A stretch of DNA of 51,331 bases from Clostridia bacterium. Its GTDB lineage: Bacteria; Bacillota; Clostridia; Acetivibrionales; STF1-152. Below are positions 29,498 to 39,344 of the stretch, piece after piece (the stretch's first letter is position 1; the number at the start of each line of letters is the position of its first letter). The notes beneath the pieces were generated by a model that was given only the letters and a program-made list of their open reading frames with translations, made no database searches and was not told the origin of the DNA. The stretch is taken from assembly GCA_028280575.1 (NCBI GenBank), contig JANQLN010000011.1, positions 1-51,331 of the forward strand. Reading direction: 5' to 3'. The position numbers were made by a program, and so were the translations under genes.

Positions 29498-29510
29498 GGG
29501 GCGATTTAAG

Positions 29511-30458
29511 TTGTTTGTTGACAGGCTTGTAGAATCAATTAAAAGCAAGAAGAATCCTTCCGTTGTGGGACTCGATCCGAGAATTGAAGGAATTCCGGGG
29601 TACATGCTGGAAAAGGCCTACAGGGAATTCGGCAAAAATTTAAAAGGGGTTTCTATGGCCGTATATTGGTTTAACTGTGGTTTGATTGACGGGTTAAGGG
29701 ATATTATACCTGCCGTTAAACCACAAATGGCTTTTTATGAATGTTTAGGTGTTGACGGAATAGATGTTTTTCACAAGACGGTAAAATATGCCAGGGATAA
29801 AGGCCTGCTGGTCATCTGTGACGGGAAGCGCAATGATATTGGCAGTACGGCAAATGCTTATTCAAAAGCTTTTCTTGGAATGGCTGATCTAGGTGAAAAT
29901 GAGAAAACTCCTGTTTTTGATGTGGACGCGCTTACAATAAGTCCATATCTTGGCTATGATGGAATTAAGCCCTTTATAGAAGATTGCCGTTCTTATGGCA
30001 AAGGAATATTCATACTTGACAAAACCTCCAATAAATCTTCAGGTGATTTTCAGGACTTGTGTACCTATAACGGAAAAAGCATCTATGAAATTGTAGCTGA
30101 AAAAATCAACGAATGGGGAGAGAGCCTTATGGGACAGTGCGGATATAGCAGTATTGGTGCTGTTGTGGGCGCCACATATCCAAACCAGGCAAAAATCCTG
30201 AGGAGGATAATGAGAAATTCATACATACTTGTTCCGGGTTATGGAGCCCAGGGAGGAAATGGGGATGATGTTGTGCCCTCCTTTAATTCCGACGGACTGG
30301 GTGCGGTTGTGAATGCTTCAAGAAGTATTATATTTGCTTACAAAAATAGTATTTATGCTGATAAATATGATGAGGCCGACTATGTCTGCGCGGCCAGGGA
30401 AGAAGCCTTAAAAATGCGTGATGATATTAACCGGGCACTTGAGAAAAAATTCGGATAA
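29511..30458 (+). CDS. pyrF: Orotidine 5'-phosphate decarboxylase (long type)
   Basis: A 315-residue enzyme of the longer PyrF subgroup (about 270-315 residues) found in Clostridia, mycobacteria and myxobacteria. It converts OMP to UMP. The active-site signature is ICDGKRNDIGSTANAY (K105, D109), preceded by VGLDPRIEGIP. PGYGAQGGNGDDV is the phosphate-gripper region. Start TTG 29511, with AAGGGG 9 bases upstream. It is followed only 16 bases later by carB. Confidence 0.95.
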   Translation: MFVDRLVESIKSKKNPSVVGLDPRIEGIPGYMLEKAYREFGKNLKGVSMAVYWFNCGLIDGLRDIIPAVKPQMAFYECLGVDGIDVFHKTVKYARDKGLLVICDGKRNDIGSTANAYSKAFLGMADLGENEKTPVFDVDALTISPYLGYDGIKPFIEDCRSYGKGIFILDKTSNKSSGDFQDLCTYNGKSIYEIVAEKINEWGESLMGQCGYSSIGAVVGATYPNQAKILRRIMRNSYILVPGYGAQGGNGDDVVPSFNSDGLGAVVNASRSIIFAYKNSIYADKYDEADYVCAAREEALKMRDDINRALEKKFG

Positions 30459-30474
30459 ATGAGGGGAGATTGGT

Positions 30475-33400
30475 ATGCCTAAAAGAAAAGACGTCAAAAA
30501 AGTTATGGTTATAGGTTCAGGGCCCATTATTATCGGCCAGGCCGCAGAGTTTGACTATGCCGGTACACAGGCCTGCAGGGCTTTGAAAGAAGAAAATATT
30601 GAAACAGTACTCATAAACAGCAACCCTGCGACTATAATGACAGATGTAAATGTTGCGGACAAGGTTTATATTGAACCATTGCATATAGATGTTGTAAAGA
30701 AAATAATACTTGAAGAAAAACCGGACAGCATACTTCCGACCCTTGGAGGCCAGACCGGCCTCAACCTGGCTATGGAGCTTACGGAAATAGGCTTTCTGGA
30801 AGAAAACGGCGTAAAGCTTTTAGGCACGGCAACCGATGCTATAAAGATGGCTGAGGACAGGCAGGAATTCAAGGAAACTATGCTTGGTATAGGGGAGCCA
30901 TGTATTGCCAGCAAAATCGCCGAATCTGTGGATGCTGCATTGGATTTTGCCGGTAATATCGGATATCCCGTCATTGTAAGGCCTGCTTATACACTTGGCG
31001 GCAGCGGAGGCGGCATAGCCGACGACCCGGAGGAGCTTACTGAAATTGCATCAAACGGATTAAGGCTTAGCAGGGTCAGCCAGGTCTTAATAGAAAAAAG
31101 CATTGCGGGCTGGAAGGAAATCGAATATGAAGTGATGAGAGACAGTATGGGCAATGTAATAACCGTGTGCAATATGGAAAACATTGACCCTGTAGGAGTT
31201 CACACGGGAGACAGTATTGTCGTGGCTCCTTCTCAAACCCTTAGTGATAAAGAGTACCAGATGCTTAGAACTGCGTCTTTAAAAATAATAAGTGCTTTAA
31301 AAATTGAAGGCGGCTGCAATGTTCAGCTCGCACTTAATCCGGACAGCTTTGAATATGCGGTTATTGAAGTAAACCCCAGGGTGAGCCGGTCTTCTGCGCT
31401 TGCGTCAAAGGCTACGGGTTATCCTATTGCAAAGGTTGCTACCAAAATTGCCATAGGATATACCTTGGATGAAATACTAAATGCGGTTACGGGCAAAACA
31501 TATGCATGCTTTGAACCCGCATTGGATTATGTTGTTGTAAAAATACCCAAATGGCCTTTTGATAAATTCGTAAAGGCTAAAAGAACTCTTGGTACACAGA
31601 TGAAGGCAACGGGAGAGGTCATGTCGATCTGCACCTCAATAGAAAGTGCAATTCTTAAAGCCATCAGGTCCTTAGAGGTTAATATATATTCCCTTGAGCT
31701 TGATATGCTTAAGGATATGACCGACGGGGAGGTAAAGGAAAAGCTTCGCGAAATAAGCGATGAAAGGCTTTTTGTGCTGGCAGAGGCAATCAGGAGAGGA
31801 TTGGATTTTGATGAGATTTTCAATATAACAAAAATAGACCATTTTTTCATAAAGAAAATCAAGAATATTGTTGATGTGGAAGAAGAGCTTAAAACGGCAT
31901 CATTGGACAGTATGTCCGGCCGGCTGCTGAAAAAAGCTAAGGACATGGGTTTTTCAGATGAGGCAATAGCTTCATTTACAGGTTCTCACAGAAATCAGGT
32001 TGCCGCAAAAAGAAAGGCTGCAGGCATTTGTGCGGCATATAAAATGGTTGATACCTGTGCGGCCGAATTTGAATCTGTTACACCATACTACTATTCAACC
32101 TATGACGGTGTCAATGAAGTGCTGAAAACAGATAGGAAGAAAATAATCGTTATCGGTTCCGGACCTATAAGGATAGGGCAGGGAATTGAATTTGACTATT
32201 GCTCCGTCCATTCGGTATGGGCCTTAAAAGACGAGGGATTTGAAACAATTATAGCCAACAACAATCCGGAAACAGTAAGTACGGATTTTGATACTTCAGA
32301 CAGGCTGTATTTTGAGCCGTTAACACCGGAAGATGTTGAAAGTATCGTTGATGCGGAAAAACCTGACGGTGCCATAGTCCAGTTTGGCGGACAGACGGCA
32401 ATAAAGCTTGCAAAACCTTTAGCCGACTATGGAGTAAAAATACTTGGTACAAAACAAAGGTATGTTGATGCTGCCGAGGACAGGGAAAAATTTGATAAAG
32501 TATTGGAGGAGCTTGGGATAACGAGGCCTGTGGGGAGAACCGTATTTACTCTTGAAGAAGCTCTGGAGGCGGCAAATGAGCTTATTTATCCCGTACTTGT
32601 AAGACCATCATATGTACTTGGCGGACAGGGGATGGAAATTGCTTACAGCGACAGGGATATAATTGAGTTTATGAACATAATCAACCTGGTCAAGCAGGAG
32701 CATCCTGTTTTGATTGATAAGTACTTGATGGGCACTGAAATAGAAGTTGATGCCATATGCGACGGAGAAGACATTTTAATACCTGGCATCATGGAGCATT
32801 TGGAAAGAGCGGGAGTCCACTCAGGAGACAGTATATCGGTTTATCCCGCACAGTCTCTGAGCAGTGGAGTTAAAGATAAAATAGTGGACTATACATACAA
32901 GCTGGCTAAGGCATTAAATGTAATTGGAATGGTAAATATCCAGTACGTTTTACACAATGATTGCGTCCATGTTATAGAAGTAAATCCCAGGTCCAGCAGG
33001 ACTGTGCCTTATATCAGCAAGGTTACGGGCATACCCATGGTTAATATGGCTACCAGGATAATGGCAGGCAAAAAATTAGGGGATTTTAATTTCGGGACGG
33101 GGCTTTACAGGGAACCGGATTATGTTACGGTAAAAGTTCCTGTATTCTCCTTTGAAAAGCTTCATGATGTGGAAGTGAGCTTAGGACCTGAAATGAAATC
33201 AACAGGTGAGGTGCTTGGGATAGCAAGAACACTTCCTGAAGCCTTGTATAAAGGTATTACCGCATCCGGGATAAAGCTGCCCGGCAAAGGAGGGAAAATC
33301 CTTATGACCGTAAAGGATTCGGATAAAAATGAACTTATACCAATTGCCGAGGACCTTCAAAAGATGGGATTTGGACTATATGCAACGGGAAAGACGGCAA

Positions 33401-33696
33401 ATATATTAAACATGTATGGTATCGCTACCAATGCAGTTAAAAAAATAGATGAGGGTTCTCCAAATATCCTGGATTTTATTCAATCCGGTGAAATCAAGCT
33501 TGTTATTAATACGCCTACAAAAGGTAGAAAACCCGAAAGAGACGGATTCAAAATAAGGAGAAAAGCAATAGAAATGTCCATTCCATGCCTCACGTCCCTT
33601 GACACGGCAAGAGCTGTCGTAGATTGCATAAAGCTTGGAAAAACCTTAAAGGACATGGAAAATGTAAATCTGGATGTTTTTAAAAATAGCTTGTAA
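30475..33696 (+). CDS. carB: Carbamoyl phosphate synthetase large subunit
   Basis: A 1073-residue synthetase that makes carbamoyl phosphate from bicarbonate, ammonia and two ATP. It shows the family's two homologous ATP-grasp halves. The first begins [20 protein letters not shown] and the second [20 protein letters not shown] (about residue 557), each ending in EVNPR(V/S)SR. The last ~130 residues form the MGS-like allosteric domain ([18 protein letters not shown]). Start ATG 30475 after GGGGAG. The small glutaminase subunit gene (carA), expected just before it, is absent from the window. Ammonia must come from a CarA encoded elsewhere or from free ammonia. Confidence 0.98.
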   Translation: MPKRKDVKKVMVIGSGPIIIGQAAEFDYAGTQACRALKEENIETVLINSNPATIMTDVNVADKVYIEPLHIDVVKKIILEEKPDSILPTLGGQTGLNLAMELTEIGFLEENGVKLLGTATDAIKMAEDRQEFKETMLGIGEPCIASKIAESVDAALDFAGNIGYPVIVRPAYTLGGSGGGIADDPEELTEIASNGLRLSRVSQVLIEKSIAGWKEIEYEVMRDSMGNVITVCNMENIDPVGVHTGDSIVVAPSQTLSDKEYQMLRTASLKIISALKIEGGCNVQLALNPDSFEYAVIEVNPRVSRSSALASKATGYPIAKVATKIAIGYTLDEILNAVTGKTYACFEPALDYVVVKIPKWPFDKFVKAKRTLGTQMKATGEVMSICTSIESAILKAIRSLEVNIYSLELDMLKDMTDGEVKEKLREISDERLFVLAEAIRRGLDFDEIFNITKIDHFFIKKIKNIVDVEEELKTASLDSMSGRLLKKAKDMGFSDEAIASFTGSHRNQVAAKRKAAGICAAYKMVDTCAAEFESVTPYYYSTYDGVNEVLKTDRKKIIVIGSGPIRIGQGIEFDYCSVHSVWALKDEGFETIIANNNPETVSTDFDTSDRLYFEPLTPEDVESIVDAEKPDGAIVQFGGQTAIKLAKPLADYGVKILGTKQRYVDAAEDREKFDKVLEELGITRPVGRTVFTLEEALEAANELIYPVLVRPSYVLGGQGMEIAYSDRDIIEFMNIINLVKQEHPVLIDKYLMGTEIEVDAICDGEDILIPGIMEHLERAGVHSGDSISVYPAQSLSSGVKDKIVDYTYKLAKALNVIGMVNIQYVLHNDCVHVIEVNPRSSRTVPYISKVTGIPMVNMATRIMAGKKLGDFNFGTGLYREPDYVTVKVPVFSFEKLHDVEVSLGPEMKSTGEVLGIARTLPEALYKGITASGIKLPGKGGKILMTVKDSDKNELIPIAEDLQKMGFGLYATGKTANILNMYGIATNAVKKIDEGSPNILDFIQSGEIKLVINTPTKGRKPERDGFKIRRKAIEMSIPCLTSLDTARAVVDCIKLGKTLKDMENVNLDVFKNSL

Positions 33697-33769
33697 AATG
33701 ATACGGATTTTAACAGTATAGAGCTTTGCAAGTGGCCCCCAGTGTTTTGGGGGAATTTGGAGGTAGGAA

Positions 33770-34558
33770 ATGCCGAAGGTTTTGAATGAAAGGATAACCG
33801 GTATTAAATGGCTCAAAAATTCAATATGCAAGATGACGGTGAAGTCCGGATATATTTCAAAGTATGCTTATCCGGGGCAGTTTGTCAATGTAAAATGCGC
33901 AGATGATACTGGTATAATTTTAAGAAGGCCCATAAGTATTTGCAATGTAGACAAGGACAAGAACGAGTTTGATATAGTATTTATGTTAAAGGGAAAGGGG
34001 ACCAGGTTGCTTTCCCGGAAAAAGCGCGGAGATTTTCTGGATTTCATTGGCCCGTTAGGTAATGGATTTACTATATCGGCAAGGAATAAAAAGGTATTAA
34101 TTGCAGGAGGGGGTATCGGCACCTTTCCCCTTCTTTTTCTCTTAAAAGAGCTTCCGCACAGTGAAAATAGCTGCTGCATAGGTTTCAGAAGCTGTGACAA
34201 TGCAGTACTTGTAGATGAATTAAGTGAATGCAGCAATGATTTAATTCTATGTACCGATGATGGAAGCCTGGGCAAAAAAGGATTTGTAACCTATGATGCC
34301 GAGCAGGTGATAAAGCTCCAAAAACCTAATATTATATATGCTTGCGGTCCGCATGAAATGATGAAGGAGATAAGCAGGCTTGCAAATTTATACGGTGTAA
34401 AATGCCAGGTTTCCCTTGAGCAGAGGATGGGATGCGGAATAGGGGCATGCCTTGTATGTGCCTGTAAAATTAGGACAACTGATAAAAATGGATGGAAATA
34501 CAGTCATGTATGCAAGGATGGGCCGGTTTTCCTAAGCGATGAAGTGATATTTGAATAG
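33770..34558 (+). CDS. pyrK: Dihydroorotate dehydrogenase electron-transfer subunit PyrK
   Basis: A 262-residue iron-sulfur flavoprotein passing electrons from PyrD to NAD. The FAD-binding motif is LRRPISICNV (51-60). The NAD segment is IAGGGIGTFPLLFL. The [2Fe-2S] cysteines are C222, C227, C230 and C248 (GCGIGACLVC, then HVCKDGPVF). Start ATG 33770 with TTGGAGG. A short hairpin, CCCCC/GGGGG (about 33736-33752), precedes it without a T run. It pairs with the class 1B PyrD that follows. Confidence 0.96.
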   Translation: MPKVLNERITGIKWLKNSICKMTVKSGYISKYAYPGQFVNVKCADDTGIILRRPISICNVDKDKNEFDIVFMLKGKGTRLLSRKKRGDFLDFIGPLGNGFTISARNKKVLIAGGGIGTFPLLFLLKELPHSENSCCIGFRSCDNAVLVDELSECSNDLILCTDDGSLGKKGFVTYDAEQVIKLQKPNIIYACGPHEMMKEISRLANLYGVKCQVSLEQRMGCGIGACLVCACKIRTTDKNGWKYSHVCKDGPVFLSDEVIFE

Positions 34559-34575
34559 GGGATTGTGATAAAATA

Positions 34576-35502
34576 ATGGAAGGCATGAATAAATACGATA
34601 TAAGTGTAAAAATTGCTTCTTTAAAGCTTAAAAATCCTGTAATAGCTGCATCCGGAACATTTGGATTCGGCCGTGAATACGTTGATTTTATTGATTTGAA
34701 CCGTCTTGGAGGAATATCTGTCAAAGGTCTTACCTTAGAGCCCAGACAGGGTAACAAACCTCCAAGGATTGCAGAAACACCCTCTGGTATATTGAACAGT
34801 GTGGGACTTCAAAATCCTGGTGTACATAAATTTATTAAAGAAGAAATACCCTTCTTAAGAAATTACAAAACCGCACTCATTGTAAATGTTGCAGGGAGTA
34901 CGATTGATGATTACCGTAAAATGGCCCAAATCCTGGATGCTCAAGATGTTGATGCTATTGAGCTCAATGTATCCTGCCCAAACGTAGAAAAAGGATGTGC
35001 AGCTTTTGGAAGTACCCCTTCCGGAGTTTGTGAAGTGACGAAAGCAGTAAAAAAATACCTGGCCAAGCCACTGATTGTAAAATTGACTCCCAATACCCTT
35101 GACATTACGGAAACTGCAAAGGCTGCGGAAGCTTCAGGGGCAGATGCGGTTTCACTCATAAATACACTTACAGGAATGGCTATTGATATTAATACAAGGC
35201 GTCCGGTACTGGCAAACAATTATGGGGGGTTATCCGGTCCTGCCGTTAAGCCCGTAGCATTACGGATGGTCCATCAAGCATCAAATGCGGTTGATATTCC
35301 CGTCATTGGAATGGGAGGTATTATGAGTGGAGATGATGCCGTAGAGTTTTTCCTTGCAGGTGCTCGCGCCGTCATGGTTGGAACTGCAAACTTTGTAAAC
35401 CCGTCAGCATGTATTGATGTAATAACAGGTATAAATAAATATCTTGAAAGACACAATTATAAGAGTATTGATGATATAATAGGTAAATTACATGCTACGT
35501 AA
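34576..35502 (+). CDS. pyrD: Dihydroorotate dehydrogenase, class 1B catalytic subunit
   Basis: A 308-residue FMN enzyme oxidising dihydroorotate to orotate. The catalytic base is C134 (ELNVSCPNVEKG). Cys at this place marks class 1, and the adjacent pyrK marks class 1B. Other motifs are AASGTFGFG and IGMGGIMSGDDAVEFFLAGA (FMN phosphate site). ATG 34576 is used; the internal ATG at 34585 is possible. It ends the recognisable pyr block. Confidence 0.96.
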   Translation: MEGMNKYDISVKIASLKLKNPVIAASGTFGFGREYVDFIDLNRLGGISVKGLTLEPRQGNKPPRIAETPSGILNSVGLQNPGVHKFIKEEIPFLRNYKTALIVNVAGSTIDDYRKMAQILDAQDVDAIELNVSCPNVEKGCAAFGSTPSGVCEVTKAVKKYLAKPLIVKLTPNTLDITETAKAAEASGADAVSLINTLTGMAIDINTRRPVLANNYGGLSGPAVKPVALRMVHQASNAVDIPVIGMGGIMSGDDAVEFFLAGARAVMVGTANFVNPSACIDVITGINKYLERHNYKSIDDIIGKLHAT

Positions 35503-35570
35503 TAATATAAAATATGATTTATTGCAGTTTGGAGCTTATTAATATAGAAAATAGAAATGGAGTATTGTTT

Positions 35571-36263
35571 ATGAAAACGAGACTTATTATAGTAAGGCAT
35601 GCAGAAGCAGAAGGAAATTATAGAAGGGTTTTTCACGGATGGACTGATTCCAGTATTACGGAAAAGGGCCATAGACAGGCTAAAATGGTTGCAGAAAAGC
35701 TGGTTCATGTAAAGATTGATGTCATATATTCAAGCAGCTTGAAAAGGACCCTGGAAACAGCACAATACATTTCTGATGTTAAAAATTTGCCTATTATAAG
35801 GACCGACAAGCTAAAAGAGATAAATGGCGGAGACTGGGAAGGTTGCAGCTGGCATGAGCTTCCTGAAAAATGGCCCCGGCATTACGATACATGGGAAAAC
35901 AGTCCTCATGCCCATGTAATGCCCAATGGAGAATCAATGGAAGAGCTGCAGGAAAGAATGGTAGCGGAAATTGAGTATATAATAGGCAGGAACAAGGGGA
36001 AAAATATTTGCATTGTAACTCATGGTACGGCCATTAAAGCGCTTATGTGCCACTTAAGGACCTGTAATCTTGACGAAATACTATCCATACCATGGTTTGA
36101 CAATACTGCCGTAACAATCGTAGACTATGATGACGGGTCTTATAATATTTTAGCAGAAGGAGACATATCACATCTTAGTGATGAGCTCAGCACAATAAAA
36201 AACCAGGATTGGTATAATGATTATCAAAAAAAATTTTCGGACAGGGAGACTCGAAATGAATAG
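35571..36263 (+). CDS. Histidine phosphatase family protein
   Basis: A 230-residue member of the phosphoglycerate mutase-like histidine phosphatases. The phospho-histidine motif is IIVRHAEAEGNYRRVFHGWTD. SSSLKRTLETAQYI and the second His in VTHGTAIKAL complete the site. The substrate is unknown; similar proteins act on sugar phosphates, alpha-ribazole phosphate or nucleotides. A longer frame opens at 35514, but ATG 35571 has GGAG at a usable distance and begins right at the domain. It overlaps the next gene by 8 bases, suggesting they act together. Confidence 0.85.
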   Translation: MKTRLIIVRHAEAEGNYRRVFHGWTDSSITEKGHRQAKMVAEKLVHVKIDVIYSSSLKRTLETAQYISDVKNLPIIRTDKLKEINGGDWEGCSWHELPEKWPRHYDTWENSPHAHVMPNGESMEELQERMVAEIEYIIGRNKGKNICIVTHGTAIKALMCHLRTCNLDEILSIPWFDNTAVTIVDYDDGSYNILAEGDISHLSDELSTIKNQDWYNDYQKKFSDRETRNE

Positions 36264-37107
36264 ACAGCTTATTAAATGGCTTTTTGAAACCGAAGCTTTT
36301 AAAGTATGCCCTCCGGGCAAGCCATTCTGGTATACGTCGGGAAAAATTGGCCCTTACTATATAAATACACACTTTTTATATGGCGGAGAGAATAAAGCGG
36401 GGGAATTGCTTTCTTTAATAAATGCGGAAAAGGAAAATAAATTAACCTGTACAAGCATTGTTTTTGAAAAAGTATTGGAAAATTATAAAAAAAATAAAAC
36501 ATATAAGGGAGTCATTGATAAAATAGTTGAGCATATTGCCGGAAACAGGATGCTTGAGGGTATGGACTATATTTCAGGCGGGGAAAGAAGGGATTGGTAT
36601 TTTTCCCTTTTGCCTGCATTTTTCCTTGAAAAGAAGCATATAACCTTGTTTAAGGATAATGACGCCCTGTTATTTAATAAAAATAAAAGCTGTAAAATTA
36701 ATAATCTTGAAGGCGCCGAAGTACTCCATATTGCAGATATAATAACTGAAGCTTCAAGCTATGAAAGAGCCTGGGTACCTGCTGTTAAAGGTATAAATGG
36801 TAAAATAGGCAAAAGTATGGTTGTTATAGACAGGCTTCAAGGCGGAGCTGAAAAACTTAGCGCCTTGGGTATTGAGTCCCACTGTTTGCTGAAGGTGGAC
36901 TTGAATCTTTTTGGGCTTGCCAGGGAGTTGGGTATAATAAAAAAAGAGGATTTTAACATGCTGTGTGATTATTATAATGATCCGGTAGAGTCAATGAGAG
37001 AATTTTTATTAAAAAATCCTTCTTTTATAAAAAATGCTTTACAATCCGATGAAAAAACGGCTTCTCGGGCAAAGCTTTGTATGGAGGAGAATTTTTACAG
37101 CATATAA
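36256..37107 (+). CDS. Orotate phosphoribosyltransferase-like protein with degenerate PRPP loop
   Basis: A 283-residue protein resembling PyrE. FWYTSGKIGPYYINTHFL (24-41) corresponds to the orotate-side motif, and ISGGERRDWYFSLL (106-119) to the next conserved strand. The PRPP loop, normally of the form VDDVxTTGxS, reads HIADIITEASSY (158-169). The first acid is Ala160 and the Thr-Thr-Gly part is Thr-Glu-Ala. It sits after pyrD where pyrE would be expected, but may have lost or changed phosphoribosyl transfer. The start ATG 36256 has GGGAG 8 bases before. The earlier ATG at 36217 lies inside the phosphatase gene. Confidence 0.7.
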   Translation: MNRQLIKWLFETEAFKVCPPGKPFWYTSGKIGPYYINTHFLYGGENKAGELLSLINAEKENKLTCTSIVFEKVLENYKKNKTYKGVIDKIVEHIAGNRMLEGMDYISGGERRDWYFSLLPAFFLEKKHITLFKDNDALLFNKNKSCKINNLEGAEVLHIADIITEASSYERAWVPAVKGINGKIGKSMVVIDRLQGGAEKLSALGIESHCLLKVDLNLFGLARELGIIKKEDFNMLCDYYNDPVESMREFLLKNPSFIKNALQSDEKTASRAKLCMEENFYSI

Positions 37108-37162
37108 GTGTTATAAAACAACCTAAAAGCAGCGGTCCTGTGAAAACGAAAGGTGAAATCCA

Positions 37163-38575
37163 TTGAAAAGAGAAGAATTTCGGGTGAATACAAATGAAGC
37201 AGAACGTCAAAACCAATACATGCACAGGGTTTATGAAATCAACAGTATACCCTCGGCCAAAAGATACCATATAAGTACTTTTGGCTGCCAGCTTAATGAA
37301 AACGATTCGGAAAAGCTTGAAGGCATGCTGGTTCAAATGGGGTATTCCAAGACGGAAAACCTTGAGGAGAGCAATTTTATCATATATAATACGTGCTGTG
37401 TCAGGGAAAACGCCGAACAGAAGGTATATGGCCATCTTGGGCGTCTTAAAAAATTAAAGGAGAAAAATCCTGAATTGCTGATTGCAATGTGCGGTTGTAT
37501 GATGCAGCAAAAGCATGTTATTGAGCACATAAAAAGAACATACAGGCATGTTGATATAATATTTGGAACTCATAATCTGCACAAGCTGCCGGAATTGCTT
37601 TATACGTTATTATACAATGGAGAAAAGGTAATAGATGTATGGGAAACAGACGGCGTTTTAACGGAAGGCATACCTTTTGAAAGAAAAAAAGGAGTTAAAG
37701 CATGGCTTACGGTTATGTACGGGTGTAATAACTTTTGCTCATACTGTATAGTCCCTTACGTAAGGGGCAGGGAAAGAAGCAGAGAGCTTGATGATATTTT
37801 AAACGAAGCAAATAAGCTTTCCTCACAGGGATTTAAGGAAATTACACTGCTTGGGCAGAATGTAAATTCTTACGGCAAGGAGCTGGAAAAAAAACTGTCA
37901 TTTGCCGAGCTTCTTTATAGGCTGAATGGCATAGACGGCATAGAAAGAATACGATTTATGACATCACACCCTAAAGACCTTTCAGATGAACTTATAGATG
38001 CGATTAGATTGTCGGCCAAGGTTTGTGAACACCTGCATCTTCCTGTTCAAGCCGGAAGTACGAAAATCCTTAAGGAAATGAACAGAAAATATTCAAAGGA
38101 AAATTATCTGGAGCTTATAGATAAAGTTAAAAACAAGATACCCGGCATAGCTCTGACTACGGATATAATAGTTGGATTTCCCGGTGAGACGGAAAAGGAT
38201 TTTGAAGTCACTTTGGATGTAATGGAAAAAGTCAGGTATGATTCTGCATACACTTTTTTATACTCAAAAAGAACGGGTACTCCCGCGGCCCTGAAACAGG
38301 ACCAGGTACCTGAAATTATAAAGAAAGAAAGATTCAACCGCCTGATTCAACTGCAAAACACTATAAGTAAGGAAATAAACGATACATATGTAGGGCAGAA
38401 AGTGGATGTCCTAGTTGAAGGTATCAGCAAGACAAATAAAGATATGCTTACGGGCAGAACCGGGACAAACAAAATTGTAAATTTTTCAGGTCCTGCGAAG
38501 CTTATTTATAAAACCATAAAAGTTCATATAACCAATTCACAAACATGGTCTTTAGACGGAGAGTTTATAAGTTGA
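37163..38575 (+). CDS. miaB: tRNA-2-methylthio-N6-dimethylallyladenosine synthase MiaB
   Basis: A 470-residue radical-SAM enzyme that adds a methylthio group to i6A37 of tRNA. The N-terminal UPF0004 domain holds the auxiliary cluster cysteines (TFGCQLNENDS, NTCCVREN, MCGCMMQQ). The radical SAM cluster is CNNFCSYC (C188, C192, C195), followed by IVPYVRGRERSR. A C-terminal TRAM domain (VDVLVEGISKTNKDM) binds tRNA. Start TTG 37163 with AAAGGTGA. miaB usually leads toward mutS or cotE in Firmicutes. Here a repeat-filled, decayed region follows instead. Confidence 0.95.
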   Translation: MKREEFRVNTNEAERQNQYMHRVYEINSIPSAKRYHISTFGCQLNENDSEKLEGMLVQMGYSKTENLEESNFIIYNTCCVRENAEQKVYGHLGRLKKLKEKNPELLIAMCGCMMQQKHVIEHIKRTYRHVDIIFGTHNLHKLPELLYTLLYNGEKVIDVWETDGVLTEGIPFERKKGVKAWLTVMYGCNNFCSYCIVPYVRGRERSRELDDILNEANKLSSQGFKEITLLGQNVNSYGKELEKKLSFAELLYRLNGIDGIERIRFMTSHPKDLSDELIDAIRLSAKVCEHLHLPVQAGSTKILKEMNRKYSKENYLELIDKVKNKIPGIALTTDIIVGFPGETEKDFEVTLDVMEKVRYDSAYTFLYSKRTGTPAALKQDQVPEIIKKERFNRLIQLQNTISKEINDTYVGQKVDVLVEGISKTNKDMLTGRTGTNKIVNFSGPAKLIYKTIKVHITNSQTWSLDGEFIS

Positions 38576-38649
38576 GTAACAAATCCGGTCAACCTTTTTC
38601 TAACCCCTGTATTTAATTAAAATGAGAAAAATACTCAAAAACATTGTTC

Positions 38650-38755
38650 TTTGAGTTTTCCCATTTTTTAAAACAGGTATAAATTTAAGCGTATAATGAT
38701 AACTGTTTCATTATACACATAAATTTTTTCAATGTTAAAAATGGGGAATGCTTAA
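38650..38755. repeat. Family A repeat, longest copy with perfect 9-base target duplication (copy 4)
   Basis: The left end is TTTGAGTTTTCCC and the right end GGGGAATGCTTAA, with inverted arms CCCATTTTT/AAAAATGGGG. It is flanked on both sides by ACATTGTTC (38641-38649 and 38756-38764). This is direct evidence of insertion. The core is ATGATAACTGTTTCAT as in the other copies. It is about 30 bases longer on the left than copy 3. A TTGACA starts 12 bases after the right end. Confidence 0.8.
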
Positions 38756-38767
38756 ACATTGTTCATA

Positions 38768-38796
38768 TTGACAGAACAATAAATATGTGATATAAA
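38768..38796 (+). promoter_or_regulatory. Sigma-A-like promoter downstream of repeat A
   Basis: TTGACA (38768-38773), a 17-base spacer and TATAAA (38791-38796). It points at the decayed reading frame that follows. Confidence 0.65.
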
Positions 38797-38838
38797 ATAG
38801 TTAGCAAACAAAAAATTAGTTAGATAAAATATTTTTAG

Positions 38839-38967
38839 AGGGGTGGTAGTCTCACTCAAAATCATTTAGAAAAATCAATGAATAATACGGATGAGGAAGA
38901 TAAGTGTGATTTTTTAAAACATCTTGATGAAAAAGTGCATTATAATTCTAAGCATTATGACCTTTGA
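38839..38967 (+). pseudogene. 5' stump of an unidentified gene fused to repeat C
   Basis: A ribosome-binding-like GAGGGGTGG (38838-38846) follows the promoter at 38768. The open frame reads SLTQNHLEKSMNNTDEEDKC, then DFLKHLDEKVHYNSK, and stops at 38965 inside repeat C. The only in-frame ATG is at 38878. The acidic, coding-like part ends where the palindrome begins, so the repeat or a deletion probably removed the rest. Product unknown. Confidence 0.4.
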
Positions 38968-39027
38968 AATCCACTAAAAACTTTGTGTATTTCAAAGACC
39001 ATAATACAAGATTTAAAGTCGTTTCAT
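38933..39027. repeat. Palindromic dispersed repeat, family C (copy 2)
   Basis: The left arm CATTATGACCTTTGAAATCC and the right arm GTATTTCAAAGACCATAATA form a long imperfect hairpin. The outer parts TAATTCTAAG and CAAGATTTAAAGTCGTTTCAT-like sequence also pair. It aligns over its length with 51237-51331. Confidence 0.75.
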
Positions 39028-39249
39028 CTAGCTAAAAATTATTAACTTTTCAAAGGACAATAGTACCTTTATTAGAATGTACCTATTTTTAAGTTGTGTT
39101 AACTTTTTTTCACGATAGACGCCTGTTAGGATTGAAATGATTGTAGAAATTGAAAATAGCTAATGGGGATCTGTAAATTCTGTCACCGACTAAAAAGCAG
39201 CGGAGCCAATTGGAAAAAATAAAGGCTTATTTAAGAGGGAGGTATCTTC

Positions 39250-39343
39250 ATGGAAAATACAGTAAAATTTATCGACACCGGATAACAAGTTAAAGCCGGG
39301 GATTTATGCTGCGAATTTAAAAATTGAAAAGGGGGAGAGGTAA
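39250..39343 (+). pseudogene. Frameshifted or deleted small gene at the head of the transport cluster
   Basis: GAGGGAGG precedes ATG 39250, which reads MENTVKFIDTG and stops at 39283. In the next frame the sequence continues DNKLKPGIYAANLKIEKGER and stops at 39341, just before the next gene's ATG at 39345, the spacing seen between coupled genes. Either one extra base breaks a 30-residue protein or most of a larger gene has been deleted. Family not recognised. The 39028-39249 stretch before it shows no gene. Confidence 0.4.
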
Positions 39344-39344
39344 A

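Noticed and set aside
33735..33752. Terminator between carB and pyrK
   Set aside because: The CCCCC/GGGGG hairpin has no T run and is followed at once by the pyrK ribosome binding site, so the operon probably continues.
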